In this document: one piece after another, positions 22,241-35,084 of the stretch
Layout: every line of letters begins with the position of its first letter
Numbering within the stretch: position 1 is the stretch's first letter
Assembly: GCF_019175385.1 (NCBI RefSeq)
Contig: NC_083345.1
Coordinates: 11,571,205-11,635,204 of the forward strand
DNA: 64,000 bases
From: Lycium barbarum
Lineage: Eukaryota > Streptophyta > Magnoliopsida > Solanales > Solanaceae
Direction: 5' to 3'
Made by a program: the position numbers and the translations under genes
Notes under the pieces: model-generated
Told to the model about the DNA's origin: nothing
The model's database searches: none
What the model saw: the letters and a program-made list of their open reading frames with translations, nothing else

Positions 22241-22607
22241 AAGGGATCATAGCATTTTTAGTCCCTCAATTATGGGTAAATTTCAATTTTTCATTCTTGT
22301 CATACATGACTTAACACATTTAACCTTCAATTAGTTAAAATGTGCGATAATTTATGTTATATTTAGACTATTTTAAAAGTACATTACTCTCAAATATGGA
22401 GTAATAATCCAAATTTAACATAACACAATGGTAACCAAATGGCGAAACAATTAATCATTCAGGAGATTTATGATTTTGCACAAACAAAGAGATCAAAAGT
22501 GCATATTTCAAGTAGTTGAAGGATAAAATACGCTTAGTCATATATCACAAGAGCGAAAATCAGAATTTAGCAATAACTGAGGAACCAAAAGCACTATCAA
22601 CCTCATT
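22241..22607. repeat. Foldback MITE with long arms
   Basis: AAGGGATCATAGCATTTTTA plus GTCCCTCAATTATGG at the left is mirrored by TAACTGAGGAACCAAAAGCA and CTATCAACCTCATT at the right. Inner segments (GTCATACATGACTTA versus TAGTCATATATCAC) also pair. No coding capacity. Confidence 0.75.
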
Positions 22608-23563
22608 TAAAAAAAAAAAAAAACTTTTAACATATTATATAGTATATCTTTAATTTAAGAACACAAGATTTAAACATATCTTTTTATATTCTCAATTCTG
22701 AGTCTGATAAAACTAAACAAATAAAATGAAATTGTGGTGTGTCTAAATTTAGATTGGCGGTTATGTGGGGGGTTTTGTCTGGGTGGGGGTTTGCGGGGGG
22801 GGGGGGGGTTACATTTCATAATATAGTTAGGTCCTAAGTTGATGGCGCGTAATTGCAAGGAGTGGTGCTCTCCCACTTCTCTCCTCTTTTGATATTCCGA
22901 AAGTTGCGCATTTTACAACACCCCCCTTCATCATCATCAATCTTTACCTCACATATCCAAAAAATAAAAAATAAAATCCATTTTCATGTTCCATTTTTAT
23001 GTCTTTTGGAACCCCTTTTTCCAAAAAAATAGCAATCTTCAAGAGCCTCAAAACCAGGTTCAATTTCAAGAACCAAACAAAAAAAGGTACTTTTTGGCTA
23101 AAGAACAAATGATCTTTATCTTTTTCCCATTTCAAAAAGTTTGTTATTTTTTTTTTGAAAATGCTCATATTGCATTATATGTTTGTGGGGTTTGAAAAAG
23201 ATTGTATCTTTACCAATTGTTAGTTGACTTTTTGTCTTAATGTTTATTGAAACTGTTGAATTTTATTGGTGGTGTGTAAGAAATTCTTTGTGATTGTGAA
23301 CTTGTCCCTTCTTGTGTGATAATTGATAAAACATTGTGGGTAATTGTATTTTAGGTATGTATAGTTGCTGAGGACTCACATTGTGCTGTGAATATGAAAA
23401 ATATTTTGTGTGTAATTGTGTTTTAGGTATGTGTAGCTGCTGGTAAGAAAGGAGGAGTCAATTACATTGTGTTGTGAATACGAAAAATATTTGTAATGAA
23501 TCTAGTTGACCAAATTTTTTGTGAATAACCTTTTGTTTCTGGTTGTTCAGTTGGTTCGTGTCA
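22608..23563 (+). other. Upstream region and leader of the Raf-like kinase gene
   Basis: Contains 14 G at 22795-22808 and a CT-rich stretch at about 22860-22945, typical of a plant 5' leader. Candidate leader introns start near 23085 (AAAAAG|GTACTT). The precise first exon cannot be fixed from sequence alone. Confidence 0.4.
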
Positions 23564-23756
23564 AGGGGCGGATTCAGAGAGTAACACGCAGGTTCACAGG
23601 AACCTAGTAGCTTTTGCCTAGACCATGTATATGTATTAAAATATCCACTAAATATATGTATATATGTAAATATTTGATTGTGAACTCAGTCATTATTGTA
23701 TATTAACATGAAGTCATTGTAGGAACCCATAAACTTCAAATCCTGGATCTGCCTCT
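23564..23756. mobile_element. Short MITE with AGGGGCGGATTCAG ends
   Basis: Begins AGGGGCGGATTCAG and ends CCTGGATCTGCCTCT, an imperfect inverted pair. Length is 193 bp. It sits in the presumed leader intron of the kinase gene. Related ends occur at 12602 and 32252. Confidence 0.75.
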
Positions 23757-23973
23757 AGTTCATGTGCGACATTTGAGTTGTTGGAAGCAGAGAGGCTAAT
23801 TCCACAATACCCTTTTGGGTTTGAGTTTGCACATAGACTAATTTATTTGGGGTCACGAGCTCGTAGCAGAAGTTTCGAGAATCTCTTGTATAGTTGGTTA
23901 TGAATTTGGTTAAACGTTCGAGAAGTAAAGGTCAAAGTATAAGGAGAGGATATTGTACAACTAAGTTTAGACC

Positions 23974-26900
23974 ATGACTAGTGAGTCCTGTGGAATTTCA
24001 GGCCAAAATGCTGGCAATGTTTTTCCGCATGCTGAAAATCATGATGACAGGCATAGACATAATGTATCCATGCAGACAGGCGAAGAGTTTTCAGAAGAGT
24101 TTCTTAGAAAAAGTTTGACACCAAGAAAAGCAAACATAGTAAGAGATACAGAACAAAATCAACCAGTTAGAGGCGTTTCGAATCTATCTCAAAATTGTCA
24201 TGTTGTATCTAAGGAGCTTCATGACCTCCTGGGGATAAAGAGAAGCGATTCTGACTGCACTACACAATTTTCTGATTATTCTCCTAGGATAGCATATGCA
24301 CCTGAAGGTGTTGAAAGGGAATATAATGTGAGTGGACAACAACCATCAAGATTCTCGGCTGAGAGGAATAGAGATATAGTAGCTCCCTTCTCAACTAGTC
24401 GAAACATTCATGTATTGGAGTCCCCTCATGCACATCAGATCCATAACCCCGAGGCAGGAGTTTCTGAGAGTTGTGGCAATGGAAAGATGAGATTACTCTG
24501 CAGCTATGGGGGTAGAATCTTACCAAGGCCGAATGATGGGAAGCTTAGATATGTGGGTGGGGAGACGAGAATTATATCAATTAGGAAGAACCTAACTTTC
24601 AGTGAGCTCATCAAAAAGACAACAGCAATTTGTAATCAACCTCATACAATTAAGTATCAGCTTCCTGAAGAAGATCTTGATGCACTTGTATCTGTGTCAT
24701 CCGACGAGGATCTTCAGCACATGATTGAGGAATATCACGACTTGGGAAAAAGTTCTCAAAGGCTACGGTTATTTCTCGTGCCTTCTGCTGATTCTTCTGA
24801 GGGCCCTTGTTCCTTTGAAGGAATGCCATTACAGCAAAGTGAAGCTGATTATCAGTATGTTGTTGCAGTAAACGGAATGCTTGAGCCAGGTCATCGTAGA
24901 AGCACTAGCAGGGAGATATTTGCAAACCAAGCAAGTCAATTTGGAAATGCTTTGGACTTTAGTAGTCCTATTGGCCAAAGAGATTCCCCAACTTATCTCC
25001 CGTTTGAGAACTGTAATGGAGGTAATTCAATGAATGTGAAGTTTCTGCTCCGAAATCCCAGTTCTTCTTATGTTCAGGTCCCCTCTACTTCATATGTTCA
25101 ATCGTCTCCTTTATCCCCAGCGACATTTCAGATCAAAGATCCTAACTGTTCCCATGTCCTTTTATATGATAATGTTGATGCCGGTAGTCCATATGCAGTA
25201 GATGAACCACTATATGAAACTTCCTATCATGTTGATACCACAGGCTACTATTATAATTGTCCCATTGAAACCACTCCAAGGACAAATTACCCTAGTAAAC
25301 AGTCTGTGTCTTCTACACAGTTTGGTCTAACAGAGTTGGATTCTAAGAAGCTAATGTCAAACAAAAGGGCAATGACATCTGGTTTCGGCATGCATCAAGA
25401 TGCCCCTGAATCACGATTGGGAGAGAGGCCCAATTTATCAAGAGAAGAATCAATAAGCTCATCCCCTTCAGATTTTCTACCAGAAAAATCTCCATCGCTT
25501 GCAATGTCTAGTTCATCACAAGAATGGTCAACGAAAGAGCATGAGGTGAGAGGTGAAAATCGCCTAATTGTCAAGAAGGAGAATCAGACAAATATAGAAG
25601 CCAGAGAACGCAACCGAGAGTATGCTGAATGGGGTCAAAGCAGCAATATACTAGCTGTTAATGCTGTGGAACACGAGTTGAAATTGCCAAAAATTCTATG
25701 CTACTCGGAGTCGAAACTTAGTGTCTACACATCATCATCAGATCCCAAAATCCAAGTGGAAAGACACACTTCTTCACCACCTTTCTCTCAAAAGAATTCA
25801 ATAGTCATTTCCAAACAGCACCACATGGATGACGATATAATTCAAATAACATCACCTCATACTCAACCCTGTGGAGGCACAAAAACTGCTATACCATCTA
25901 ATATTTCTCATGAATATTCAACAAATATTACTGAAGGGCGATATGTTGAGCTGCAGCCTTCCATAATAAAGGATAATAATGACCTCCAAATAAATTCTGT
26001 GCCATTTTCATCTGAGGAGTCTAGTTTTTATTTGGATTGGAAAAATCCAAATTCAGCTACAGATGTGGCTTACACTCGTGAGGTCTCTTCCCATCAGACA
26101 CTTGTGGATGGTCCTCATAAGTCTGTGGAAAGGGGAAATGCCGATAGAATTGCTTTCCATTTGCAGCCGTCAGATGATTCCTATGACAGCAAATTACGAG
26201 AAATTGCTGTTATTGTGGAAGATGTAACTGATAGTGTGCCTCCTGATATACCTTTATCTTCAACAGTAGTCCCACATGTGCAAGACGAACCTAGTGCTGG
26301 GCTTCCATCTGCTGAAGAAGAAACCGACGTCGACAATGTTCTTGAAGAATCTGATTATGAGGTAATAATAAAATGTCTTTCTTGAGTCATTGACATCAGT
26401 TCTCATTTGGTTTTTGAAATAAACTTGACCAGTTTATGAATCTGTAGGATGGAAAAAATGATTCTAATGGAAAGGAAGAATCTGTCTCTGATTCTGCGAT
26501 CATTGAAAAGGAGGCTGGGATCTACGGCTTGCAGGTCCAGAGCTAATTCCATTAAACAATGAAACCTAATATTTGTTTCTGATATATAGTGAATGCTACT
26601 TTTCCTATCCCTTGCCCAATAAAGATGCTTCCAGAGCCACAAAGTCTGATATCTTCTGTTCTTTATGCATTCGATCTCTCAAGTTTAGTACTTTACCTAC
26701 TATATGATAGTGAATGAAACACCAGATACCACATATAAATAGTACACGATAAGTCTGCAGAAACATTCGTGTTTTTCACTTTCATTTCAGATACTATAAA
26801 CAAGAAAGCACGAGTAGGCAATACAATGCAGAGGGGACTGATCGTTTCAAGAATTCTGAAAGTGTCTTTCCTTTTATACACAGTTAAATATGCACTTAAT

Positions 26901-28663
26901 TTTCAAAAACTCCTGTTTCATTTTAATGTTTAAGCTTTTTGTGGTCATAAACTGCAATAGGTAGTTATGTTTATAACTCAATTAATGGAAAAGTTGAACT
27001 TTTTATGTACTTTTTTCCCCTTTTTAAAATTTTACATCACTTACAAAGAGGATTCTCTCAATTTGAACTAAAATCTGTGAGTTACTACTCGCAGATTATA
27101 AGAAACAGTGATCTTGAAGAGCTACAAGAATTGGGATCTGGAACATATGGAACAGTATATTATGGAAAGTGGAGGGGCACAGATGTTGCTATCAAGAGAA
27201 TAAAACAAAGTTGTTTTGCTGGGAGTTCGTCTGAGCAAGAACGACTGGTAGGCCCCGACTCAGATTCATAGAGTCAATTTGCATTTAGATATGGATGGAA
27301 GATAAAATTCCTAAACATGATAAGACAATTTACTCATAAATAAATCAGCCATATTGACTAATTCTTTGTCGAGTTAATAATTCTAAAGAGAAAAGACAAA
27401 TGTTTCTCGTAATCCTCTATCGTTACATTTCTAACTACAGTGTTTTGCAGATCAAAGAATTCTGGAGAGAGGCTAAGATTCTCTCTAAACTGCACCATCC
27501 AAATATAGTGGCACTCTATGGGGTGGTTCCAGATGGACCTGGTGGAACGGTGGCTACAGTTACTGAATATATGGTTAATGGGTCATTAAGGCATGTCCTG
27601 GCTAGGAAGGATCGGTGAGTTTGCTGCTTCTCATATCCACTTATTTGTAGCTTCAATAATTTTTGCACATGACACTTGTCACATTCAAAGAATTTGATCG
27701 AAGAAACTAGTTGATTTTTTTCAGAATATAACCCATGGAATTACTCAGTTCTTGTAGAGCGCTTGATCGGCGAAAAAAACTTATGCTTGCATTAGATGCT
27801 GCTTTTGGCATGGAGTACCTGCATCTGAAAAATATTGTTCATTTCGATTTGAAATGTGAAAATTTGCTAGTCAACTTGGGAGATCCACACCGCCCTGTGT
27901 GCAAGGTAGTCAAATGTGTGTATGTTTTGATTATAAAATACCAAGCTCCTCTCAAGTGTTACTTTATCTGGTATATAGTCAGTAGCCAGCAAATTTTAAT
28001 TTTACGCTAATTTTCAGGTTGGTGATTTTGGATTATCTCGGATTAAGAGAAATACCCTTGTTTCGGGTGGTGTTAGAGGAACACTTCCATGGATGGCGCC
28101 GGAGCTATTGAATGGAAACAGCAGTCGGGTTTCTGAAAAGGTAAGATCTCTCTGTTAATATGCTTAACTTCAAACTGGAAGAACATTTATATTCCAGATA
28201 TGAAGTAATGTCATTAATCCGTTTGGCAGGTTGATGTGTTTTCGTTTGGCATCACAATGTGGGAGATCTTGACAGGAGAGGAGCCTTATGCAAACCTGCA
28301 TTGTGGTGCTATTATTGGTAAGCTTCTGGAATACCGCATAGCATTTCAAGTTAACTGGAACTTCATTAAGGGTGTGTTTGGTATAAAGGGAAATAATACA
28401 TTTTTCCTTCTGCTGCAAGACAATTTGAGACTTACTGGGCAAGTTTGAAGATTGAACTAATTTTATTAATTGTGAATGAAGGTGGCATTGTAAATAACAC
28501 ACTGAGACCTCCCCTCCCACAACGTTGTGATCCTGAGTGGGGAAAACTGATGGAAGAGTGCTGGTCACCTGATCCAGAAGCAAGACCATCATTCACGGAG
28601 ATAACAAACAGACTGCGCGCCATGTCAAAAGCCCTCCAGCCAAAGACTCGAGTAAGGACATAA
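23974..28663 (+). CDS. PB1-domain Raf-like protein kinase (plant B4-type MAPKKK)
   Basis: Eight coding exons: 23974-26361, 26448-26534, 27095-27247, 27451-27614, 27758-27905, 28018-28140, 28230-28317, 28482-28663. The phases join cleanly to 1110 aa. A PB1 domain spans about residues 170-269 ([15 protein letters not shown] to LRLFLVP, with the acidic SSDEDLQHM). A long Ser-rich disordered stretch follows, then the kinase domain from about 826: glycine loop [15 protein letters not shown] Lys859, catalytic loop HFDLKCEN (Asp961, Asn966), DFG at 983-985, [11 protein letters not shown] and a terminal [12 protein letters not shown]. Phe in place of Arg in HRD is usual for these plant Raf-like kinases. 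Family members phosphorylate and activate SnRK2 kinases under osmotic stress; that role is inferred from the family. It is probably cytosolic. It ends TRVRT. No break was seen. Confidence 0.93.
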
Positions 28664-29017
28664 AAATTGTACAGCTCGTGCCTGTAAAGAATAGTTTAAA
28701 AGGAAAAAGAATAGTTTTTTACTTTCTGTTAAAACATTCAGCTTCCTGTGTGTAAATGATGAAGAGCACATCATTTTGAACATTGGATGCATAATTGGTA
28801 TACGAGATTACGTCTCCAAATTACTTCACTTGTCCCTCTTTGTTATTGTTATTGTGTTTGACTTGACATGAAATTGTGCAAACTGCCCAAAGTTTTACTC
28901 CTCCATTAGTTCTTTTCAAGTCACTGGTTATGACATTGTGTGACCAATTTATGGCTTTGTTTCTATCAACATTTTATTGGTTTCTGATATTTGTGGTAAA
29001 TCATGATTTTCCATGTA
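28664..29017 (+). other. 3' flank of the Raf-like kinase gene
   Basis: AT-rich DNA after the stop codon, presumably the 3' untranslated region and terminator. No gene was seen. Confidence 0.5.
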
Positions 29018-29193
29018 CTGTCAGACCTCTCTATAATAGCCATCCTCTTTAATAACATTTACTATAACAGCCAAGATTTCTTTGGAACCGACTTTTCATG
29101 TTATGTTATATTATATGTTCTCTATAACCACATTTTGCTATAGTAGCCAAAAATATCCGAACAAATGATGTCATCATAGAGAGGTTTGACTGT
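29018..29193. mobile_element. MITE with CAGTCAAACCTCTCT-type ends
   Basis: Left end ACTGTCAGACCTCTCTATAA, right end CATAGAGAGGTTTGACTGT. The body repeats CTATAACAGCCA-like words. A small non-autonomous DNA element of a type common in dicots. Confidence 0.8.
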
Positions 29194-29214
29194 GTTCCCA
29201 CCTAAATTACTTTT

Positions 29215-29720
29215 CTCTGGACATTTTGGGGATGAGGATGAGGCAAGAGAGGCGATAGTGGATATCTATGAACACTCGTATGACGAGGGGCTTAGTTGGA
29301 AGCTGAAAATGGGAGGGATAGTGTTCGATCAAATAGGAGAAGATAAGAGAGAGTGTTTGGAGAGAGCAATCAGAGAAGATGGGGTGAGGAAGGCAAGGCC
29401 CCGGACCAGATGGATTCACCTTGGTTTTCTTCCGACAGCGAAAGAAACCTCAAGGTGTCCATCACTGTCTTCACACCGAAAAAGGAGCAAACAACGAACA
29501 TTGAGGACTATATGCCTATAAGTTTACTAGGAAGCATCTAAAAGATAATCTAAGGTCCTTGCAGGTGGACTAAAGAAGGGGCTGAACAATATAATTTCTA
29601 TCTCTTAAGAATGTGTTCGTGGAAGAAAGACAAATCCTAGACGCGGTTTTGGTGACAAACGAAGTGGTCGACTCAAGAAGGAATCAGGGATATGATGCAT
29701 TTGGTTAATTATGTAAGCTT
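29215..29720 (+). pseudogene. Degenerate LINE reverse-transcriptase fragment
   Basis: Pieces in more than one frame resemble plant LINE reverse transcriptase. They include a GPDG-like site in KARPRTRWIH context, then STITVFTPKK-like and EDYMPISLLGSI (family: YRPISLVGS). KVLAGGLKKGLN and RQILDAVLVTNEVVDSRR follow. Frameshifts and stops break the frame, and only the N-terminal part of the domain remains. It is a dead 5'- and 3'-truncated relic next to the kinase gene. Confidence 0.7.
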
Positions 29721-29881
29721 CCAGGATTTATTGAACCTCAAAATTTGCTCAGTGCAGTCATTGACTCCAAATTACATCTACACGTGAATCAATTTAGTCG
29801 TACATGTTCAATAATTCAATTGTTAAACAAACTAAGGCTTCATCTTCTAATGAAGGAGATCGAAATTAACTAAAAAAAAAT

Positions 29882-30363
29882 GGTTTAATACATAATAGCC
29901 CATTACCTTGTCAAGTAAACTCATTTAGACACTCAGAGCTACGACTTGTTCCAATTGATCACCTGAACATATGATAAAGTGTTTCTATTAGACACTTTCA
30001 GTTTAAATTTTGAAAAAACTTTTCGAAATGTTCTCAAGCGTCTATTAGGTAGTTAAGTTAACTATATAAAATATGTCATCTCTTTTAATTATACAAATCA
30101 ACCTCAATTGGAACATGCCTGAGACGTTTTACAGCTTATTGAGGCAAATTCATATAATTAAAGGAAGTGACATATTTTAAGTGGTTAACTTAACCATGCA
30201 ATTAGCACTTGAGAACACGTGCAAAAGTTTTCCAAAATTTGAATCGAAAGTGCCCAATAGGAACATTTTGTCATATATTCAGGTATTCAATCGGAATAAG
30301 TCGTAGTTCAAGTGTCTAAATGAAATTCACTAACAAGTTTAAGAGTTGTCAATGTATTAAGCC
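29882..30363. repeat. Foldback MITE with about 130-bp arms
   Basis: GGTTTAATACATAATAGCCC, TCATTTAGACACTCAGAGCT and ACGACTTGTTCCAATTGA at the left pair with inverse copies at the right (GGAATAAGTCGTAGTTCAAG, TGTCTAAATGAAATT, CAATGTATTAAGCC). Length is 482 bp. No coding capacity. Confidence 0.85.
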
Positions 30364-30937
30364 TAACAAAACTTAAGTAAATCAATCGTTCAAAAGTTTA
30401 TAGATAGTCTCTCGAGAATTTTTTTCTCTAACATATCTTCAGTTGTAATCACAAGCTTATAGAAATATTACCACTTCTGGTGGTTAACAAATTTAATTAC
30501 AATGAAGCATGTGAATTAAAATCACTTCTGATGCCATATTACTCATAAAAATCCGATATATAGACAGTTATATACATATGAGAAAAATAACACATATAGT
30601 AAGAACGCTGTTGCAGTAAGCCGTTGAACAGTGGTATTGTATAAAACCTTACGCCCATATAATAGTACAATTTTAATATTATTAATAATAAATAATAAAA
30701 GTAGGTCAAGACCCACTGCTAAACTTGCAAATTTCATTAGCCACCGACGAAGAATTGCATCAGTGGGTCTTTTTATCCAAAGCTTGATCTAATCAATGGC
30801 AGAATTTTCTATGCTCGGGTAAAATAAACTTAATAGCCAAACCGGCTTAACCCGTTTACCATTTTGGAGGATAATTGGTTAACATAAACAATTAAAAAAA
30901 TTCATAAAGCCTTAAATTTGTTTTTGTTCTAGACTAT
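30364..30937. other. Intergenic, nothing recognised
   Basis: AT-rich DNA without a recognisable gene or bounded repeat. Confidence 0.5.
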
Positions 30938-31138
30938 GAGCCCATTTGAATTGGCTTATAAGTTGTTGAAAACAGCTTTTCAGCTTTTTTGAGTGTTTAA
31001 CTGACCAGCTTATAAGCCATTTTGTGCTTAAAATAAGCCAAAAAAATAAGTTGGGGTAGCCCAACTTATTTTTTTTTTTGGCTTATAAGCTGTTTTCAGC
31101 TTATAAGTTACTTTTTTTAAGCTAAGCCAAACGTGCCC
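30938..31138. mobile_element. MITE, same family as 6538-7054
   Basis: It starts GAGCCCATTTGAATTGGCTT and ends AAGCTAAGCCAAACGTGCCC. The middle shares TAAGTTGGGGTAG and GGCTTATAAGCTGTTTTCAG with the POLD4-intron pair. Confidence 0.8.
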
Positions 31139-32250
31139 TATAACCGTCGAACAATTCAAAGGGTTTTACTTTGCGTAATTACATGTATGCATATTTTAGG
31201 TTATCTATTTAGATGCAAACGTTGCTCATGATGCTAATTATTCAAAAATATGCACATCAAAAGCATTTCACAAAAATTAGTGCTTACAAGAACAATAGAC
31301 AACGCATACAAACATTCTAGAATATAGTTCAAGAAATACCTATTGAAGCGTGAATATCCTCTAGCAAATCGTTCTCTAGTTCTGTCTTCCATTAGTTAGA
31401 GACTCGTGTTGATAACGTGTTATAAAATAATAAAGTAAGAAAGAAGAATATTGTGGAGAAAGAGAGAAGAGAGGAAATTCTTATTTCTCTTGTTAGAGAT
31501 TGATTTACACAAAGAGAGAAGAGAGGAAATTCTTATTTCTCTTGTTAGAGATTGATTTACACAAAGAGAGAAGAGAGGAAATTCTTATTTCTCTCGTTAG
31601 AGATTGATTTACAATGAAGGAGAACCTCTATATTTATAGGGAAAAAGTGACTTGATTCCGAAGTCACTAACCCTAATATTTCTCGTAAAGATAGACATCC
31701 ACAGTAATAAATAATATTTATAACAGTTTCAATCAAACTCCACCACAAAAAATGAATTTTATATAAACTAATAAAAAATAAAAAAATTATATAAACTAAA
31801 GAATTACTCCGAGGTGAGCTTTTCATGAGAAGTTTTGCTTGGGCCCCTTTCACTATAACTCATAAAACTTAAACCTTATGCCACTTTCAATTACAATTAG
31901 TAGTATTAGCAATTACCCCAAAAAACGTTTTTTAACACAAATATTCTTCAATATGACTTTTAAAATATTTTTATAAATGAAAAAGTTGTCTAATTATCAT
32001 CAAGTGCGGTAGAATCATATACATTTATTTAACTTATCTTTATCTTTAACCAAATATTTCGACACCAGATAATCAAACCTCAATATAAAAAGTTGTCAAG
32101 TAGGAGAAACTTGGTCAAAATGATCATAATCCCCTTTCTTTCCACGTGAACGAAGAAAGAGCTGCACTCGTGAGGAAATATTAGTAGTAGTTCCCAACTG
32201 ATTGAGTAAATCAGAGCCGTTAATATTGTCAACATTTTGTCATATTGGAC
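31139..32250. other. Intergenic with a short tandem repeat
   Basis: Apart from the 52-bp tandem repeat listed separately, no gene or bounded element was recognised. Confidence 0.5.
31462..31617. repeat. Three tandem copies of a 52-bp unit
   Basis: The unit starts GAGAGAAGAGAGGAAATTCT at 31462, 31514 and 31566 and ends TTAGAGATTGATTTACA. The first two copies are identical and the third differs by one C for T, so the expansion is recent. Confidence 0.95.
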
Positions 32251-32251
32251 C

Positions 32252-32333
32252 AGGGGCGGATCGACGGGTCAATTAGGGTGTTCACCCGAATATTCTCGGT
32301 AAAAAATTATACTATATATAAAATATTTTTTAT

Positions 32334-32387
<54 letters not shown>

Positions 32388-32519
32388 TTTTAAACACCCT
32401 AAACATAAAAATAAAAATTGATTCAGTGATTTAGGGGGTCAAAATTAAGGTTCCATGTTCAAATTTTAGATACTATATTTTTATTTTTTAAAATCCTCGG
32501 AGAATATCTTAGATCCGCC
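32252..32519. mobile_element. MITE with an internal (TA)n microsatellite
   Basis: It starts AGGGGCGGATCGAC and ends TAGATCCGCC, with pairing inner words (CACCCGAATATTCTCGG versus CCTCGGAGAATATC). The centre carries about 25 TA repeats at 32336-32385. Confidence 0.65.
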
Positions 32520-33744
32520 GAAGACGTAATTGGTGAGCTAACGGATGAGTGAACTGATTTAATTTCTCCCGTTTTGCCCGACTTGGCACGCATATCAAGA
32601 CATTCATTTATCACTCTCCCTTGCGGCGCGTGGTGCAAAACTGAAGTTCCTTTTTTTTTTTCCTTTTCACTATCAACGACACTGACATTTTGATTATTTC
32701 CAAAATTAGCTAAGGTAAATAACGGCATTAACGCTAGACGAATAGATTATGACACGTCTTTGGATAATATTCTTTTCATTAAACCGTGATTAATTAAAAA
32801 ATATTTTCATCTTATTAAATCAGTTAAGCAAATATATTAATATAATTCAGTGTAAACAACATATACAAATATGCTTTTAATTCCTTCAAGTAGTTGCACA
32901 GATTACTCAACTCTTTGTGAGATTGTTGAAGGTGCAAAATGTGTAGATCTGTACTAAAAACTTACTTCAAAAATGACTTTTTGCCTTCAATTTATTTAAT
33001 TTTATATGTAAATAATTTTAAATTCTTTCTTAAAAATTATGATCAGATTCTGAAATTTTCATTCATCTATTTATAGTTTGTAACGATTAACAAATTTTTA
33101 TATATTATAATATATCATAATCACATTTCATATTCATAAATTTTCCAAACAGATACCAAAATTGAAGTCAAATCATGTATATTTTAATTTGGTATTGTAA
33201 TTCATATACATATATTTTTTAATTAGGTGAGTGATCTTTAAAGGGGTGTGCTCAGGTAAAAAATACAATGAAGACTTGCCTGCACCGAGTGTTTATAATA
33301 CAAATTATTATAGTTAAATAATTTAATAAAATAAAAATGTATATTAATAAATAATAATCATAAAGATTTTTAAATTCAAACGCATGGTTTATAACCAAAC
33401 GCATGATGTGAATATGGCATGCGAGTAAACCATATATTACATCCGTCCCAATTTATGAGTCTCACCTTTTTTTTTTTTTTTTTTTGATTTATCTCAAAAA
33501 AGTGTCTTTTTTATATTTAATAAGTTGACAATTAAACATCCTACATGTTAAGTTTATATCACAAGACGAAAAAAAAAATTCAATACATTATACACCCTTT
33601 TAATTTCGGACTACAAAATTAAAAAAAATATTATTAATTTTTTAGACTCCACGCTTATTCAAACTAAAACACTATGACGGAAATACGTAGAGGAAGGGGA
33701 GAAGTATCAAAGTTCTCATTTCTTCCTTAAAAAACATCAGGTCA
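32520..33744. other. Intergenic with a one-sided Stowaway-like end
   Basis: At about 33431 ATCCGTCCCAATTTATGAGT resembles a Stowaway-type left end, followed by a 20-base T run. A matching right end is only weakly suggested near 33675. No gene was recognised. Confidence 0.4.
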
Positions 33745-34920
33745 TTTTCACAATTACCCTTCAAAGGCACTGGTTTTAATTTTTGCCCCTTAAATTGATG
33801 GTTTTTAATTTTTGTCTTTCGTCTAATACCATGAGGTTTGGAGTTCCAATTCTGGCTCAGTAAAAGAAAATTTGCAAGACAGAATTCGTAGCAAAGTTAG
33901 GCCTATTCGAGCTAAAATTAGGCCTTAGGTTGCGATTTTAAACCTCTGTCTTGCAATTATTTTTTTAACTAAGCTGAAATTCAAACTCAAACCAGGGCCG
34001 ACTTTAGGGGAAGCCACTAAAGCAATTGCTTTAGGGCCCCCCAAAATTGAGGGCCCAAAATTTTATTTTATAGGAATATATTATAAAATTATGAATAAAA
34101 GAGACTAAATTTTATATTTGTTTTCTTGAAATGTGACAGGTTATTGAAACACATAATTCAAATTTTATCCTCTTTTGGTTTCCATTTATGTAACATTCTT
34201 TTCTTTTTAGTCAATCCCAAAAAGAATGATATTTTTCATATTTGAGAAAATTTTAATTTTAAAATTTTCGTTTTAACATATGAGATGATTTATAGTTACA
34301 AAATTTCTATAAGTTATTTTAGACCATAATTTTCAAGAATCTTTCTTTTTTCTTAATAATGTGCCCAACCAAACATCGTCACATGAATTAGAGAGTAATA
34401 AACATTATGCAATGTATAAAAATGAACAAAGTGATGACGACTTTGATAATTTTAAAAAGATGAAGTCCCTTGTAGAGTTGAGTATTTCATATAAATAGTG
34501 GATTAAAACATTTTTTTCACTTGAAAATAGATTGAATTATTCTAAATATATGAAATTACTTTGACATCTACTTAGTGGTACAAATTGAGATTATTAGATT
34601 ATGAGAATTTATAAATACATTATCGTAACCGCGCCAATAGATGTTTCTTATACAAATATATTCATTTAAATTTGAATGAATAGAGTTATTATATATCTTT
34701 AGTGGTGGAAAATAGCACATAACAAAGTGAATATTAATCTAGATAGGTATAAGATGATCCGTAAATTATCTTTACAAAACAAAGAGAAAGATTTGGCTTT
34801 AGGCCACGTATATCGTTAGGCCACGTATAACTCAAACTTTGGATATTAAGCAAATACCAAAATTAAAGGCTGACCAATTTGAGGGGCAAAAAGTGCCTTT
34901 GAAGGGCAATCCGCGCAGAA
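33745..34920. repeat. Foldback element, family A, with a hAT-like insertion
   Basis: Left arm TTACCCTTCAAAGGCACTGG and TTTTTGCCCCTTAAATTGAT pair with ATTTGAGGGGCAAAAAGTGC and CTTTGAAGGGCAATCCGCGC at the right end. The right terminus matches that of 4228-4905 (GGACAATCCGCGC). At 33994 an internal stretch begins CAGGGCCGACTTTAGGGG and continues GGGCCCCCCAAAATTGAGGG, a typical hAT-derived end, so another element seems nested inside. No coding potential. Confidence 0.65.
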
Positions 34921-35084
34921 AAATGAAAAAGATCAGATTGAAGAAATCAAACTAGAGAACTAGAGCGTAGATATCAATCGCCAAAAACGAAGAAATTAAA
35001 TTTTAATAGCCAACAGCCACCAAAAATAATGACAAAATATTTGTCATTTACCTCCCTAAACCCAATAAAAATATCACCAATAGA

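Noticed and set aside
27961..28018. Kinase catalytic-loop Phe (HFD) as a pseudokinase sign
   Set aside because: Catalytic Lys, Asp, Asn and DFG are all present, and HFDLKCEN is usual for plant B-group Raf-like kinases.
31462..31617. CRISPR-like array
   Set aside because: Contiguous repeats without spacers, in a plant nuclear genome.
32459..32728. 89-aa minus-strand frame (MPLFTLANFG...)
   Set aside because: It reads plausibly but overlaps the end of a MITE and has no recognised family, promoter or splice context.
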